Assembly (NCBI GenBank): GCA_013696785.1
Contig: JACCXW010000394.1
Span: 1-5,362 of the forward strand
DNA: 5,362 nt
DNA from: Geodermatophilaceae bacterium
GTDB taxonomy: Bacteria; Actinomycetota; Actinomycetes; Mycobacteriales; Geodermatophilaceae
Reading direction: 5' to 3'
The notes under the pieces: model-generated
The model's database searches: none
Told to the model about the DNA's origin: nothing
What the model saw: the letters and a program-made list of their open reading frames with translations, nothing else
Shown: positions 1 through 5,116 of the stretch, in pieces
Layout: each line of letters opens with the position of its first letter
How positions within the stretch are numbered: position 1 is the first letter of the stretch
Program-made: the position numbers and the translations under genes

Positions 1-64
1 GCCGCTCGGTTGCGCGCAGCCGATCCACGACCGCGCCATCCGTCACCCTCGCGTACTCGAACAC
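1..64 (-). CDS. 5' end of an SOS-controlled gene, probably 13E12/DUF222-type HNH endonuclease (partial)
   Basis: Only the first 21 codons are in the window; the gene continues leftward beyond base 1. From the GTG at 64-62 the protein begins MFEYARVTDG and continues with AVVDRLRATER. The start lies inside the LexA box, whose right half on this strand reads GTGTTCGA and so encodes M-F-E. Many actinobacterial DUF222/13E12 HNH proteins begin M-F-(E/D) and soon carry an (A/L)VDxLRAxER-like helix, so that family is the best guess; the catalytic HNH domain would lie outside the window. A candidate -10 (TAGTGT, 77-72) ends 7 nt before this GTG, which suits a leaderless message. A GTG at 46-44 in the same frame is the alternative start, but GAGG directly abuts it with no spacing. 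That a gene starts here leftward is fairly well supported by the box; the family is inferred from very few residues. Confidence 0.5.
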   Translation of the reverse strand, partial: MFEYARVTDGAVVDRLRATER

Positions 65-72
65 GTGTTCGA
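57..72. promoter_or_regulatory. LexA-binding site (SOS box), perfect 16-bp palindrome
   Basis: The sequence TCGAACACGTGTTCGA is perfectly self-complementary and matches the actinobacterial LexA box TCGAAC-N4-GTTCGA at every defined base. It begins right at the last base of a candidate leftward -10 hexamer (77-72) and covers the expected transcription start and the GTG start codon at 64-62, so bound LexA would block RNA polymerase. The leftward partial gene is the obvious target. The rightward small membrane gene starts about 140 bp away and has its own candidate -10, so its control from this site is much less likely. Confidence 0.85.
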
Positions 73-98
73 CACTACCGACAGACCGGTCCTGTCAA
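72..98 (-). promoter_or_regulatory. Candidate promoter of the SOS-controlled leftward gene
   Basis: On the minus strand a perfect -35 TTGACA (98-93) is followed by TAGTGT (77-72), which fits the actinobacterial TAnnnT -10 form. The spacer is 15 nt, shorter than the usual 17, which is the main doubt. The -10 abuts the LexA box, and a start 6-8 nt downstream would fall at or next to the GTG at 64. An imperfect dyad (GACAG, seven bases, CTGTC; 80-96) lies in the spacer. Confidence 0.45.
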
Positions 99-115
99 CC
101 CCCCGCGCACACATC

Positions 116-124
116 TGTGGACAA
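116..124 (-). promoter_or_regulatory. Single DnaA-box-like 9-mer
   Basis: The minus strand reads TTGTCCACA, the form of DnaA box favoured in Streptomyces and mycobacteria. It stands alone, with no second box or AT-rich region nearby, so this is not an origin. It may be a solitary DnaA site or chance. Confidence 0.2.
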
Positions 125-201
125 CACCTCACGGTCGTCCCGGTCGGGGATCCGCTCGGCGGGCATGCACGCTCACCGGCCGCACGGCTTGTCCGGGCGC
201 G

Positions 202-207
202 GATACT
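202..207 (+). promoter_or_regulatory. Candidate -10 element of the small membrane protein gene
   Basis: GATACT matches four of six bases of TATAAT and ends 6 nt before the ATG at 214, the geometry expected for a leaderless actinobacterial transcript. No purine-rich ribosome binding site precedes this ATG, which supports leaderless initiation. No convincing -35 is seen at the right spacing. Confidence 0.3.
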
Positions 208-213
208 GACGGC

Positions 214-399
214 ATGCCAGCCAGACGCGAGTCCGCGAAATCCAGGCTCGTCTATCTGGCCGTGGCGGTCGTGCTCATCGGGGGCATGGTTGCGTTCGGC
301 CTGATGTCGCTGTTCGAGCTCACCGTCGGGGTCGCCGTCGGCTGGACGGTCGTGCTCGCAGTGGCGCTCCTGCTGCTGCTCGCCGTCCTGGTCGGGTAG
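214..399 (+). CDS. Small two-helix membrane protein, 61 aa, unknown function
   Basis: The protein starts MPARRESAKSR and consists almost wholly of two hydrophobic stretches, about residues 12-34 and 37-60, joined by a very short turn containing F-E-L-T. The positively charged N-terminus (RR, K, R) predicts both ends on the cytoplasmic side. There is no signal peptidase site, cysteine or recognisable family motif. The reading frame stays open further upstream, but 214 is the natural start: it is the ATG just before the basic N-terminus and has a GATACT -10-like element 6 nt before it. The gene converges with the regulator-like gene to its right, with 6 bp between the two stop codons. Small SOS-induced membrane division inhibitors exist in other bacteria, and a LexA box lies about 140 bp upstream, but nothing here shows such a role. 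I do not recognise the gene. Confidence 0.6.
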   Translation: MPARRESAKSRLVYLAVAVVLIGGMVAFGLMSLFELTVGVAVGWTVVLAVALLLLLAVLVG

Positions 400-405
400 T
401 GGCAA

Positions 406-1356
406 TCAGGCATCCGGCCACGTCCACTGGAAGCCGACCAGCCCCCCTGGTTTCAAGACGTTGAAGATCATGGAGGCGCTGTGCTCCGCATCCAGCCGGG
501 TGACAGCCTCCGTCAGCGGCGGCGCGTCGAGCGACGGCCACACGCAGTGGCACACCTCCGTGGGCAGGCAGCTGGGGTCGAAGTGCACGCGGATCTCCAC
601 ATAGGCGTGCGGGTCACTGCCCCCGGATCGACGGAACTCCGGCGGTGGGTCCTCGGTGTAGTGGAAGTAGGTGGTGTAGGCGAGGTCGCGCTGCTCACCT
701 AGCTGAGCCGGTTGGTCGAGGATGATCGACTGCCCCCAGATACAGTCGCTGATCTTCGTGATCTCGCCGCTGGCCAGACCACCGTGCTCGACCGTGACAG
801 CCACGCAATCGGCGTCGAACCGCAGCATGATCTGCCGCAGATCGTCGATGTCGGCTTGCACCGTCTGGGTGGTGCGATGCAACGACGGCCGGCGGTCGGC
901 TCCGACGTAGTGGTCCTCGAGCACCCAGACCGAGTGGTACTCACGCGGCGGAACGTCGACCCCGGGCTGCGCAAACTGATCCCTGGGATCAGCGGCCCGC
1001 CCCTCGGGGGACTCCAACAGCGCGACGAGCTGCCCGCGGTGTCCGGCCGTCACGGCGAACGCCTCGCAGATCAGCTCCAGCGACTCGCGGTCCAGCGTCA
1101 TCTCATCCTCGTACTTGGAGCTGTCGAGGGAGCGGTCCAACCAGTCCTTCTTCGTACGAGGCCAGCCCTGCTCCTCGATGTCGTCGAGCTGCTGCACGTC
1201 GACCAGGTGAGCCGCGACTACCCGCCCGACTGCGGCCCTGTTGAGCGGGTGCCCCCGCCGAGGTGTCGTTCCGAGCGGCGCCCAGCGGGCGCGGTAGGGG
1301 AGGTCAGGATCGGCCAGCAGGCGGCACAGTGCCGCGGCCGCGTCTCGACGCCCCAT
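406..1356 (-). CDS. XRE-like actinobacterial transcriptional regulator-like protein, 316 aa
   Basis: The chosen ATG (1356-1354) is preceded by GGAGAG at 1364-1359; the frame is open to 1461, but starts further up lack such a site. Residues about 1-115 are helical and end in an LDRESLELICEAF...HRGQLVALLES segment that resembles the last helices of XRE-family DNA-binding domains in actinobacterial regulators. A classical helix-turn-helix with the usual Q-x3-S-R-x-E core is not evident, so DNA binding is inferred. Residues about 138-316 form a beta-rich domain with landmarks seen in a large actinobacterial regulator family: YHSVWVLEDHYVGADRRP (140-157), FHYTEDPPPEFRR (231-243), VEIRVHFDPSCLP (253-265), LDAEHS (288-293) and GFQWTWP (308-314). 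The ligand and targets of this domain are unknown to me. The gene lies 237 bp beyond the metallopeptidase gene on the same strand, so it probably has its own promoter. Confidence 0.7.
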   Translation of the reverse strand: MGRRDAAAALCRLLADPDLPYRARWAPLGTTPRRGHPLNRAAVGRVVAAHLVDVQQLDDIEEQGWPRTKKDWLDRSLDSSKYEDEMTLDRESLELICEAFAVTAGHRGQLVALLESPEGRAADPRDQFAQPGVDVPPREYHSVWVLEDHYVGADRRPSLHRTTQTVQADIDDLRQIMLRFDADCVAVTVEHGGLASGEITKISDCIWGQSIILDQPAQLGEQRDLAYTTYFHYTEDPPPEFRRSGGSDPHAYVEIRVHFDPSCLPTEVCHCVWPSLDAPPLTEAVTRLDAEHSASMIFNVLKPGGLVGFQWTWPDA

Positions 1357-1593
1357 GACTCTCCGTCCGCCGGCCGGAGACATTTCGCGACAAATGCATA
1401 CGTAGCCTGACCATGTCCCCGAGTCGATGCCCTGCTGGGTGGCAGGCCAACAACGGACCACATTGGATCACGACTTCGGGATTCACGCTCAGCGCCGCTC
1501 CGGCCCCATCCTTGCGGGCCGCCATGAGCGCCCCTCCCAAGGGGCCCTGGGCCGGCGTCGCGTCGGGGGCGGCGCCGGTCCGCACAACACGAA

Positions 1594-2322
1594 CTAGACG
1601 TCGATCAGCAGTCGGCCGCCGACGACCGCCAGCGTCACGGTGACGGCCACGAAGATCGCCACCCAGATGAGCGCCGGTACGCCGGTCAGCCGGGCGAGCT
1701 GGTCGGCATCGGACGTGCGCGTGCGGGTGCTCCGACGGGCTCTGGTCAGCTCGAGTACCGGGCGGATCCCGCCGAGCAGCAGGAACCAGGTCAGCAGGTA
1801 CCCGAAAAGGGCCTGCACGTCCGACGGCGCCCAGTACGACACGGCGAGCACGATGCCGCCGGTGACGAGGAGCAGGCCGAGACCGAAGAAGTTTCGGATC
1901 TGCACCAGCACCCCGGCGAGGAGCAGCAACGTCCCCCAGAGCATCGCGCCGACCCGGCCAGAGGCGAGTGTCGCCGCGGCGGCTACGCCGAGTGCCGATG
2001 GCGTCAGGTAGCCGACCAGCAGAGTCAGGATCATTCCGACCCCGGCCGGTCGGCCGACCGAGAGGCTCAGCCCCGAGGTGTCGGAGTGCAACCGGATGCC
2101 GGCCAGCCGGCGGCCGGTGAGCAGCGCCGTCAGAGCGTGCCCGCCTTCGTGCGCGATCGTCAGTAGATGCCTTGTCCGCGGCCACACATCGGGCAGCAGG
2201 ACACCGGCGGCGGCAATGACCGCAGCAGCGACGATCGCTTCGATTGGCGGCATCGGCTGCGCAGTCAGCACCGCGTCCAGCCATGCCGGTGCGGTGCCGA
2301 GGTCGCCGTTCACCGTCACCAC
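1594..2322 (-). CDS. M50B-type membrane zinc metallopeptidase, 242 aa
   Basis: This is an integral-membrane zinc protease-like protein of the peptidase M50B group, related to site-2-type intramembrane proteases. HEGGH at residues 58-62 supplies the two zinc-binding histidines and the catalytic glutamate. The following GHALTALLTGRRLAGIRLH and D-x-S-G segments are typical of the group, as are QIRNFFG (141-147) and SDADQLARLTGVP (204-216), which may supply the third zinc ligand. Membrane segments are expected near residues 27-44, 95-118, 124-141, 146-164, 168-189 and 216-236. The natural substrate of this subgroup is not known to me. The start is a GTG at 2322 (or the next GTG at 2319), with GGAGGG at 2339-2334, a slightly long spacing. 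It is divergent from the phosphatidyltransferase gene across 112 bp. All key residues are present and the gene looks intact. Confidence 0.88.
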   Translation of the reverse strand: MVTVNGDLGTAPAWLDAVLTAQPMPPIEAIVAAAVIAAAGVLLPDVWPRTRHLLTIAHEGGHALTALLTGRRLAGIRLHSDTSGLSLSVGRPAGVGMILTLLVGYLTPSALGVAAAATLASGRVGAMLWGTLLLLAGVLVQIRNFFGLGLLLVTGGIVLAVSYWAPSDVQALFGYLLTWFLLLGGIRPVLELTRARRSTRTRTSDADQLARLTGVPALIWVAIFVAVTVTLAVVGGRLLIDV

Positions 2323-2370
2323 CGTATGCGCAGCCCTCCACGCGGCGGCCCCCTCTGCGGGTGGTGACGG
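2313..2370. repeat. 11-bp perfect inverted repeat in the divergent intergenic region
   Basis: CCGTCACCACC (2313-2323) and GGTGGTGACGG (2360-2370) are exact reverse complements separated by 36 bp. The left arm covers the GTG start codons of the metallopeptidase gene and the right arm lies 65 bp before the phosphatidyltransferase start. It could be a two-half-site operator, a long-loop hairpin or, in GC-rich DNA, chance. No clear promoter hexamers were found between the arms. Confidence 0.4.
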
Positions 2371-2434
2371 GGGTCGGCAGCCACGCGACCCTCAGCCCGC
2401 CGGGCCGATCGGCTGGGCCGCAGACGGAGGTGCC

Positions 2435-3127
2435 ATGCACGATCTTCTCGACGGGCAACCGGTCGCCATACTGCCGGGCGACATCGCCAAGACATGTCCA
2501 CGCGGGTGTGCGGACCACGGCGTCGACCGTCTGATTACCCTGGCGTCGGTCGTCACGCTCGTGCGTACGGTGGTCTGCGTCGCGCTCGGCTTGGCCGGCA
2601 TCGTCAACTCGGACGGCCGGCTGCTCCTGCTGGCACTCGTCGTGCACTGGGTGGGCGACGTCGCCGACGGAGCGGTCGCGCGGCACCGCGACGAGGAGAC
2701 CCTGACCGGCGCGGTGCTGGACATCTGTGCCGACCGGCTGTGTGTCGCCGTGGTGTACGTCGGCTTCGTCGTCGGACACCCGGAGTTCGCGGCGGCGCTG
2801 GGCGTGTACCTCGTCGAGTTCATGCTGGTGGACGCGGTGCTGTCCCTGGCGTTCCTCCGCTGGCCGATCGCCGGGCCGAACTACTTCGGCCGCGTGGACC
2901 GGCTGGTGTGGCTGCTGAACTGGTGGCCGCCGGCGAAATTCTTCAACTCCGCCGTACCGGCGCTGCTTTGTGTCTGGTTCGGTTCTCCCGGGCTGGGCCT
3001 CGTCGTCGCGGTAGCGCTCCTCACGCTGAAGTCGGCATGCCTGGTGCGCGTCGTTCACGTGCTCGGCGCCCGCGGCGAGCATTGCCCGGACCACCCACTG
3101 CAACACCGCCCGGAACACCGCCCATGA
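2435..3127 (+). CDS. CDP-alcohol phosphatidyltransferase family membrane enzyme, 230 aa
   Basis: Enzymes of this family transfer a phosphatidyl or related phosphoalcohol group from a CDP-alcohol to an acceptor alcohol, releasing CMP, inside the membrane. The full signature D-x2-D-G-x2-A-R-x8-G-x3-D-x3-D is present without a mismatch: D75, D78, G79, A82, R83, G92, D96 and D100. In the family the aspartates bind the divalent metals and the last is the proposed catalytic base. Hydrophobic segments lie near residues 34-56, 62-75, 103-125, 127-142 and 174-208. The C-terminal tail is polar and histidine-rich. The start is ATG 2435 with GGAGG at 2426-2430; the frame is open upstream but without a comparable ribosome binding site. 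Its stop overlaps the VTT gene start as ATGA (3124-3127), implying translational coupling. The acceptor alcohol cannot be told from sequence alone; phosphatidylglycerophosphate, inositol-phosphate or another head group are all possible. Confidence 0.88.
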   Translation: MHDLLDGQPVAILPGDIAKTCPRGCADHGVDRLITLASVVTLVRTVVCVALGLAGIVNSDGRLLLLALVVHWVGDVADGAVARHRDEETLTGAVLDICADRLCVAVVYVGFVVGHPEFAAALGVYLVEFMLVDAVLSLAFLRWPIAGPNYFGRVDRLVWLLNWWPPAKFFNSAVPALLCVWFGSPGLGLVVAVALLTLKSACLVRVVHVLGARGEHCPDHPLQHRPEHRP

Positions 3128-3611
3128 GCGTGCTGGCGCTGCTCACCGTCGCGTTCGTCTCCGCGCTGGTGCCGGTCGTCAACCTCGAGGTGTACCTCGG
3201 TGGCATGGCCCTGCTGGGTGTGTCGGGTAGCTGGTGGGAGGTGACAGGGTTCGCCGCCGTCGCCGCGGTCGGGCAGCTCGCTGGGAAGACGCTGTTCTAT
3301 CTCGCCGGTCGCGGGGCGCTCAGCCTGCCGCGGCGGATCCGAGTCCCGGCGGCGAGTACCGCAGAGAGCCCGCGCCGGGCCCGGGTCGCCGCCCGGATGT
3401 CACGTTGGCAAGGACGTCTGCAAAAACGGCCGTGGCTGGCCGCCGGTCTGGTTGGCACGAGCGCATCGGTGGGCCTGCCCCGTTCGCTCTGGTCAGCGTG
3501 GCGGCAGGCTCGCTGCGCATTCCGCTGCCCGTCTTCGTCCTCGCCGGCCTGGCCGGGCGCTGGGTGCGGTTCGTCGCCGTACTCGCCCTTGTGCAGGCCT
3601 CCGCCGGCTGA
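3124..3611 (+). pseudogene. VTT/DedA-like small membrane protein gene with a one-base frameshift
   Basis: The ATG at 3124 overlaps the preceding stop (ATGA). The first 119 codons encode a hydrophobic N-terminus (SALVPVVNLEVYLGG, residues 13-27), then AVGQLAGKTLFYLAGR (48-63) and a basic linker up to ASVGLP, all characteristic of VTT-domain (DedA/SNARE-associated) proteins. The conserved continuation PFALVSVAAGSLR...LAGLAGRWVRF is found in the -1 frame, ending at TGA 3609-3611. Adding a single C to the run at 3478-3481 restores ...VGLPPFALVSV... and a complete protein of 162 residues, including the conserved PPF and GR-x2-RF motifs. In family terms these proteins move lipids or lipid carriers across membranes, and the coupled phosphatidyltransferase fits that. 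As written, the frame has no stop and runs into the aldehyde dehydrogenase. A true mutation or a sequencing error in the C-run both fit; programmed frameshifting is less likely because the slip would re-pair Pro-tRNA imperfectly (CCC to GCC). Confidence 0.75.
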
Positions 3612-3616
3612 GCGGT

Positions 3617-3645
3617 TTGACACCGTCACGCATGCGCCGTACGAA
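3617..3645 (+). promoter_or_regulatory. Promoter of the aldehyde dehydrogenase gene, leaderless geometry
   Basis: A perfect -35 TTGACA (3617-3622), an exact 17-nt spacer and TACGAA (3640-3645) as -10 occupy the 40-bp gap between the frame-corrected VTT stop and the ATG at 3652. The -10 ends 6 nt before the ATG, so transcription would start at or next to the A of the start codon. The -10 lacks the usual final T, which is the one weakness. Confidence 0.6.
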
Positions 3646-3651
3646 CGGTTC

Positions 3652-5097
3652 ATGGCTTCCATTGCAGGACATGTCGACTCAACCCAGATCTACGTCGGGG
3701 GTCGCTGGATCCCTTCGGCAGGCACGGAGTTGATCGACGTCGTCAACCCATACACCGAACAGGTCATCGCACAGGTGCCGGCCGGTGCCGCCGCCGATGT
3801 CGATGCCGCGGTGGCCGCGGCCCGCGATGCATTGCCCGGCTGGTCGCAGACCGCGGTGAGCGAGCGGGCTGTGTACCTGTCGAAGATCGCCGACGTCCTG
3901 GTGGACCGCACGGACGCGCTGGCCGAGGTCGTGTCGCAGGAGATGGGCTCGCCGCTGCGGATCGCCAAGCTCGTGCAGATCGGTACGCCGATCGGGACGC
4001 TCAAGACATACGCCAAACTGGCCGAGAGCTACGAATGGGAGACCGAGGTCGGCAACTCGTTGATCGTCCGCGAGCCGATCGGGGTCGTCGGCGCGATCAC
4101 GCCGTGGAACTACCCGCTGCATCAGGTGGTCGCAAAGGTCGCTCCCGCACTGCTGGCCGGTTGCACCGTCGTGCTCAAGCCGAGTGAGATCGCGCCGCTG
4201 ATCGCCTACGAGTTCGCCGCCATCCTCGACGAGGTGGGGCTGCCGCCGGGAGTCTTCAACCTCGTGTCGGGCACCGGTCCGGTCGTCGGCGAGGCGATGG
4301 CCGCCCATCCGGAGATCGACATGATCTCCTTCACCGGCTCCGCACGCGCCGGCAAGCGGATCACGCAGCTGGCGGCGGAGACGATCAAACGGGTCGCGCT
4401 GGAACTCGGCGGCAAGTCCGCCAGCATCGTGCTGTCGGACCTGGACGACGAAGCGTTCGCCAAGGCCGTGAAAGCCACCGTGTCGCAGTGCTTCACCAAC
4501 GCCGGCCAGCGGTGTACGGCGTTCAGCCGGCTGCTCGTCCCGGCCGAGCGGTACGACGAGGCGCTGGCGGCTGCCGCGAAGACAGCGCAGGGACACGCGG
4601 CCGGCGACCCGATGGACGAGGGCACGAAGCTCGGGCCGCTGGTCAGCGAGGCGCAGCGCGAACGCGTGCGCGGCTTCATTGCCCGCGCGCAGGACAACGG
4701 AGCACGGCTCGTGACTGGCGGCACCGACGTCCCGCCCGGTCTGGACGGCGGGTACTTCGTCGCGCCGACGGTGCTCGCCGATGTGGCCGAGGACTCCGAG
4801 CTGGCGCAGAACGAGGTGTTCGGCCCCGTCATCGCCGTCCTGCCGTACGTCGATGTCGACGACGCGGTCCGGATCGCGAACGGCACGTCGTACGGGCTTG
4901 CCGCGGGGGTATTCGGAGCAGACGCAGACGCCGCGCTGGCGGTCGCCCGGCGGTTGCGCGCCGGACAGGTCGACGTCAACGGCGGCCGGTGGAACTTCAT
5001 GGCTCCCTTCGGGGGCTACAAGCAGTCGGGCAACGGCCGGGAGCTCGGGGTGGCGGGGCTCGAGGAGTTCCTGGAAACCAAAGCACTCCAGCGGTGA
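3652..5097 (+). CDS. NAD(P)+-dependent aldehyde dehydrogenase, 481 aa
   Basis: This is a soluble enzyme oxidising an aldehyde to a carboxylic acid with NAD(P)+. All core residues are present: N153 in TPWNYPL (oxyanion hole), K176 in LKPSE (cofactor ribose contact), the FTGSARAG cofactor loop (227-234), E251 in ALELGGK (general base), C288 in NAGQRC (catalytic thiol) and NEVFGP (387-392). The C-terminus APFGGYKQSGNGRELG...GLEEFLETK together with VNGGRWN resembles the CddD-like group (Rhodococcus 6-oxolauric acid dehydrogenase relatives), but the real substrate is unknown. The length is normal. The start at 3652 is chosen because the IYVGGRW motif follows 12 residues later and a promoter lies immediately upstream; there is no good ribosome binding site, in keeping with leaderless translation. 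The open frame upstream is the displaced frame of the VTT gene, not an N-terminal extension. A convergent SnoaL-like remnant begins 19 bp after the stop. Confidence 0.93.
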   Translation: MASIAGHVDSTQIYVGGRWIPSAGTELIDVVNPYTEQVIAQVPAGAAADVDAAVAAARDALPGWSQTAVSERAVYLSKIADVLVDRTDALAEVVSQEMGSPLRIAKLVQIGTPIGTLKTYAKLAESYEWETEVGNSLIVREPIGVVGAITPWNYPLHQVVAKVAPALLAGCTVVLKPSEIAPLIAYEFAAILDEVGLPPGVFNLVSGTGPVVGEAMAAHPEIDMISFTGSARAGKRITQLAAETIKRVALELGGKSASIVLSDLDDEAFAKAVKATVSQCFTNAGQRCTAFSRLLVPAERYDEALAAAAKTAQGHAAGDPMDEGTKLGPLVSEAQRERVRGFIARAQDNGARLVTGGTDVPPGLDGGYFVAPTVLADVAEDSELAQNEVFGPVIAVLPYVDVDDAVRIANGTSYGLAAGVFGADADAALAVARRLRAGQVDVNGGRWNFMAPFGGYKQSGNGRELGVAGLEEFLETKALQR

Positions 5098-5116
5098 GCG
5101 CGGCTGCCGGACAGCG

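Noticed and set aside
712..1410. 232-codon rightward open frame
   Set aside because: It is antisense to the regulator-like gene, whose conserved C-terminal motifs and ribosome binding site identify the true strand.
1530..1545. Short hairpin GCCCC-6 nt-GGGGC downstream of the metallopeptidase gene, as a terminator
   Set aside because: The stem is only 5 bp, no T-run follows on either strand, and such stems are common in DNA this GC-rich.
2404..2413. Palindrome GCCGATCGGC before the phosphatidyltransferase, as an operator
   Set aside because: A 10-bp palindrome of this composition is expected by chance in GC-rich DNA, and it matches no operator I know.
1304..3118. Long 604-codon leftward open frame
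   Set aside because: It is antisense to the phosphatidyltransferase and overlaps the metallopeptidase in another frame; the protein is R/A/G/P-rich low complexity without family motifs.
3475..3485. Programmed ribosomal frameshift in the VTT gene
   Set aside because: A -1 slip would move Pro-tRNA from CCC to GCC with a first-position mismatch, and no stimulatory pseudoknot is apparent; a base loss in the C-run is simpler.
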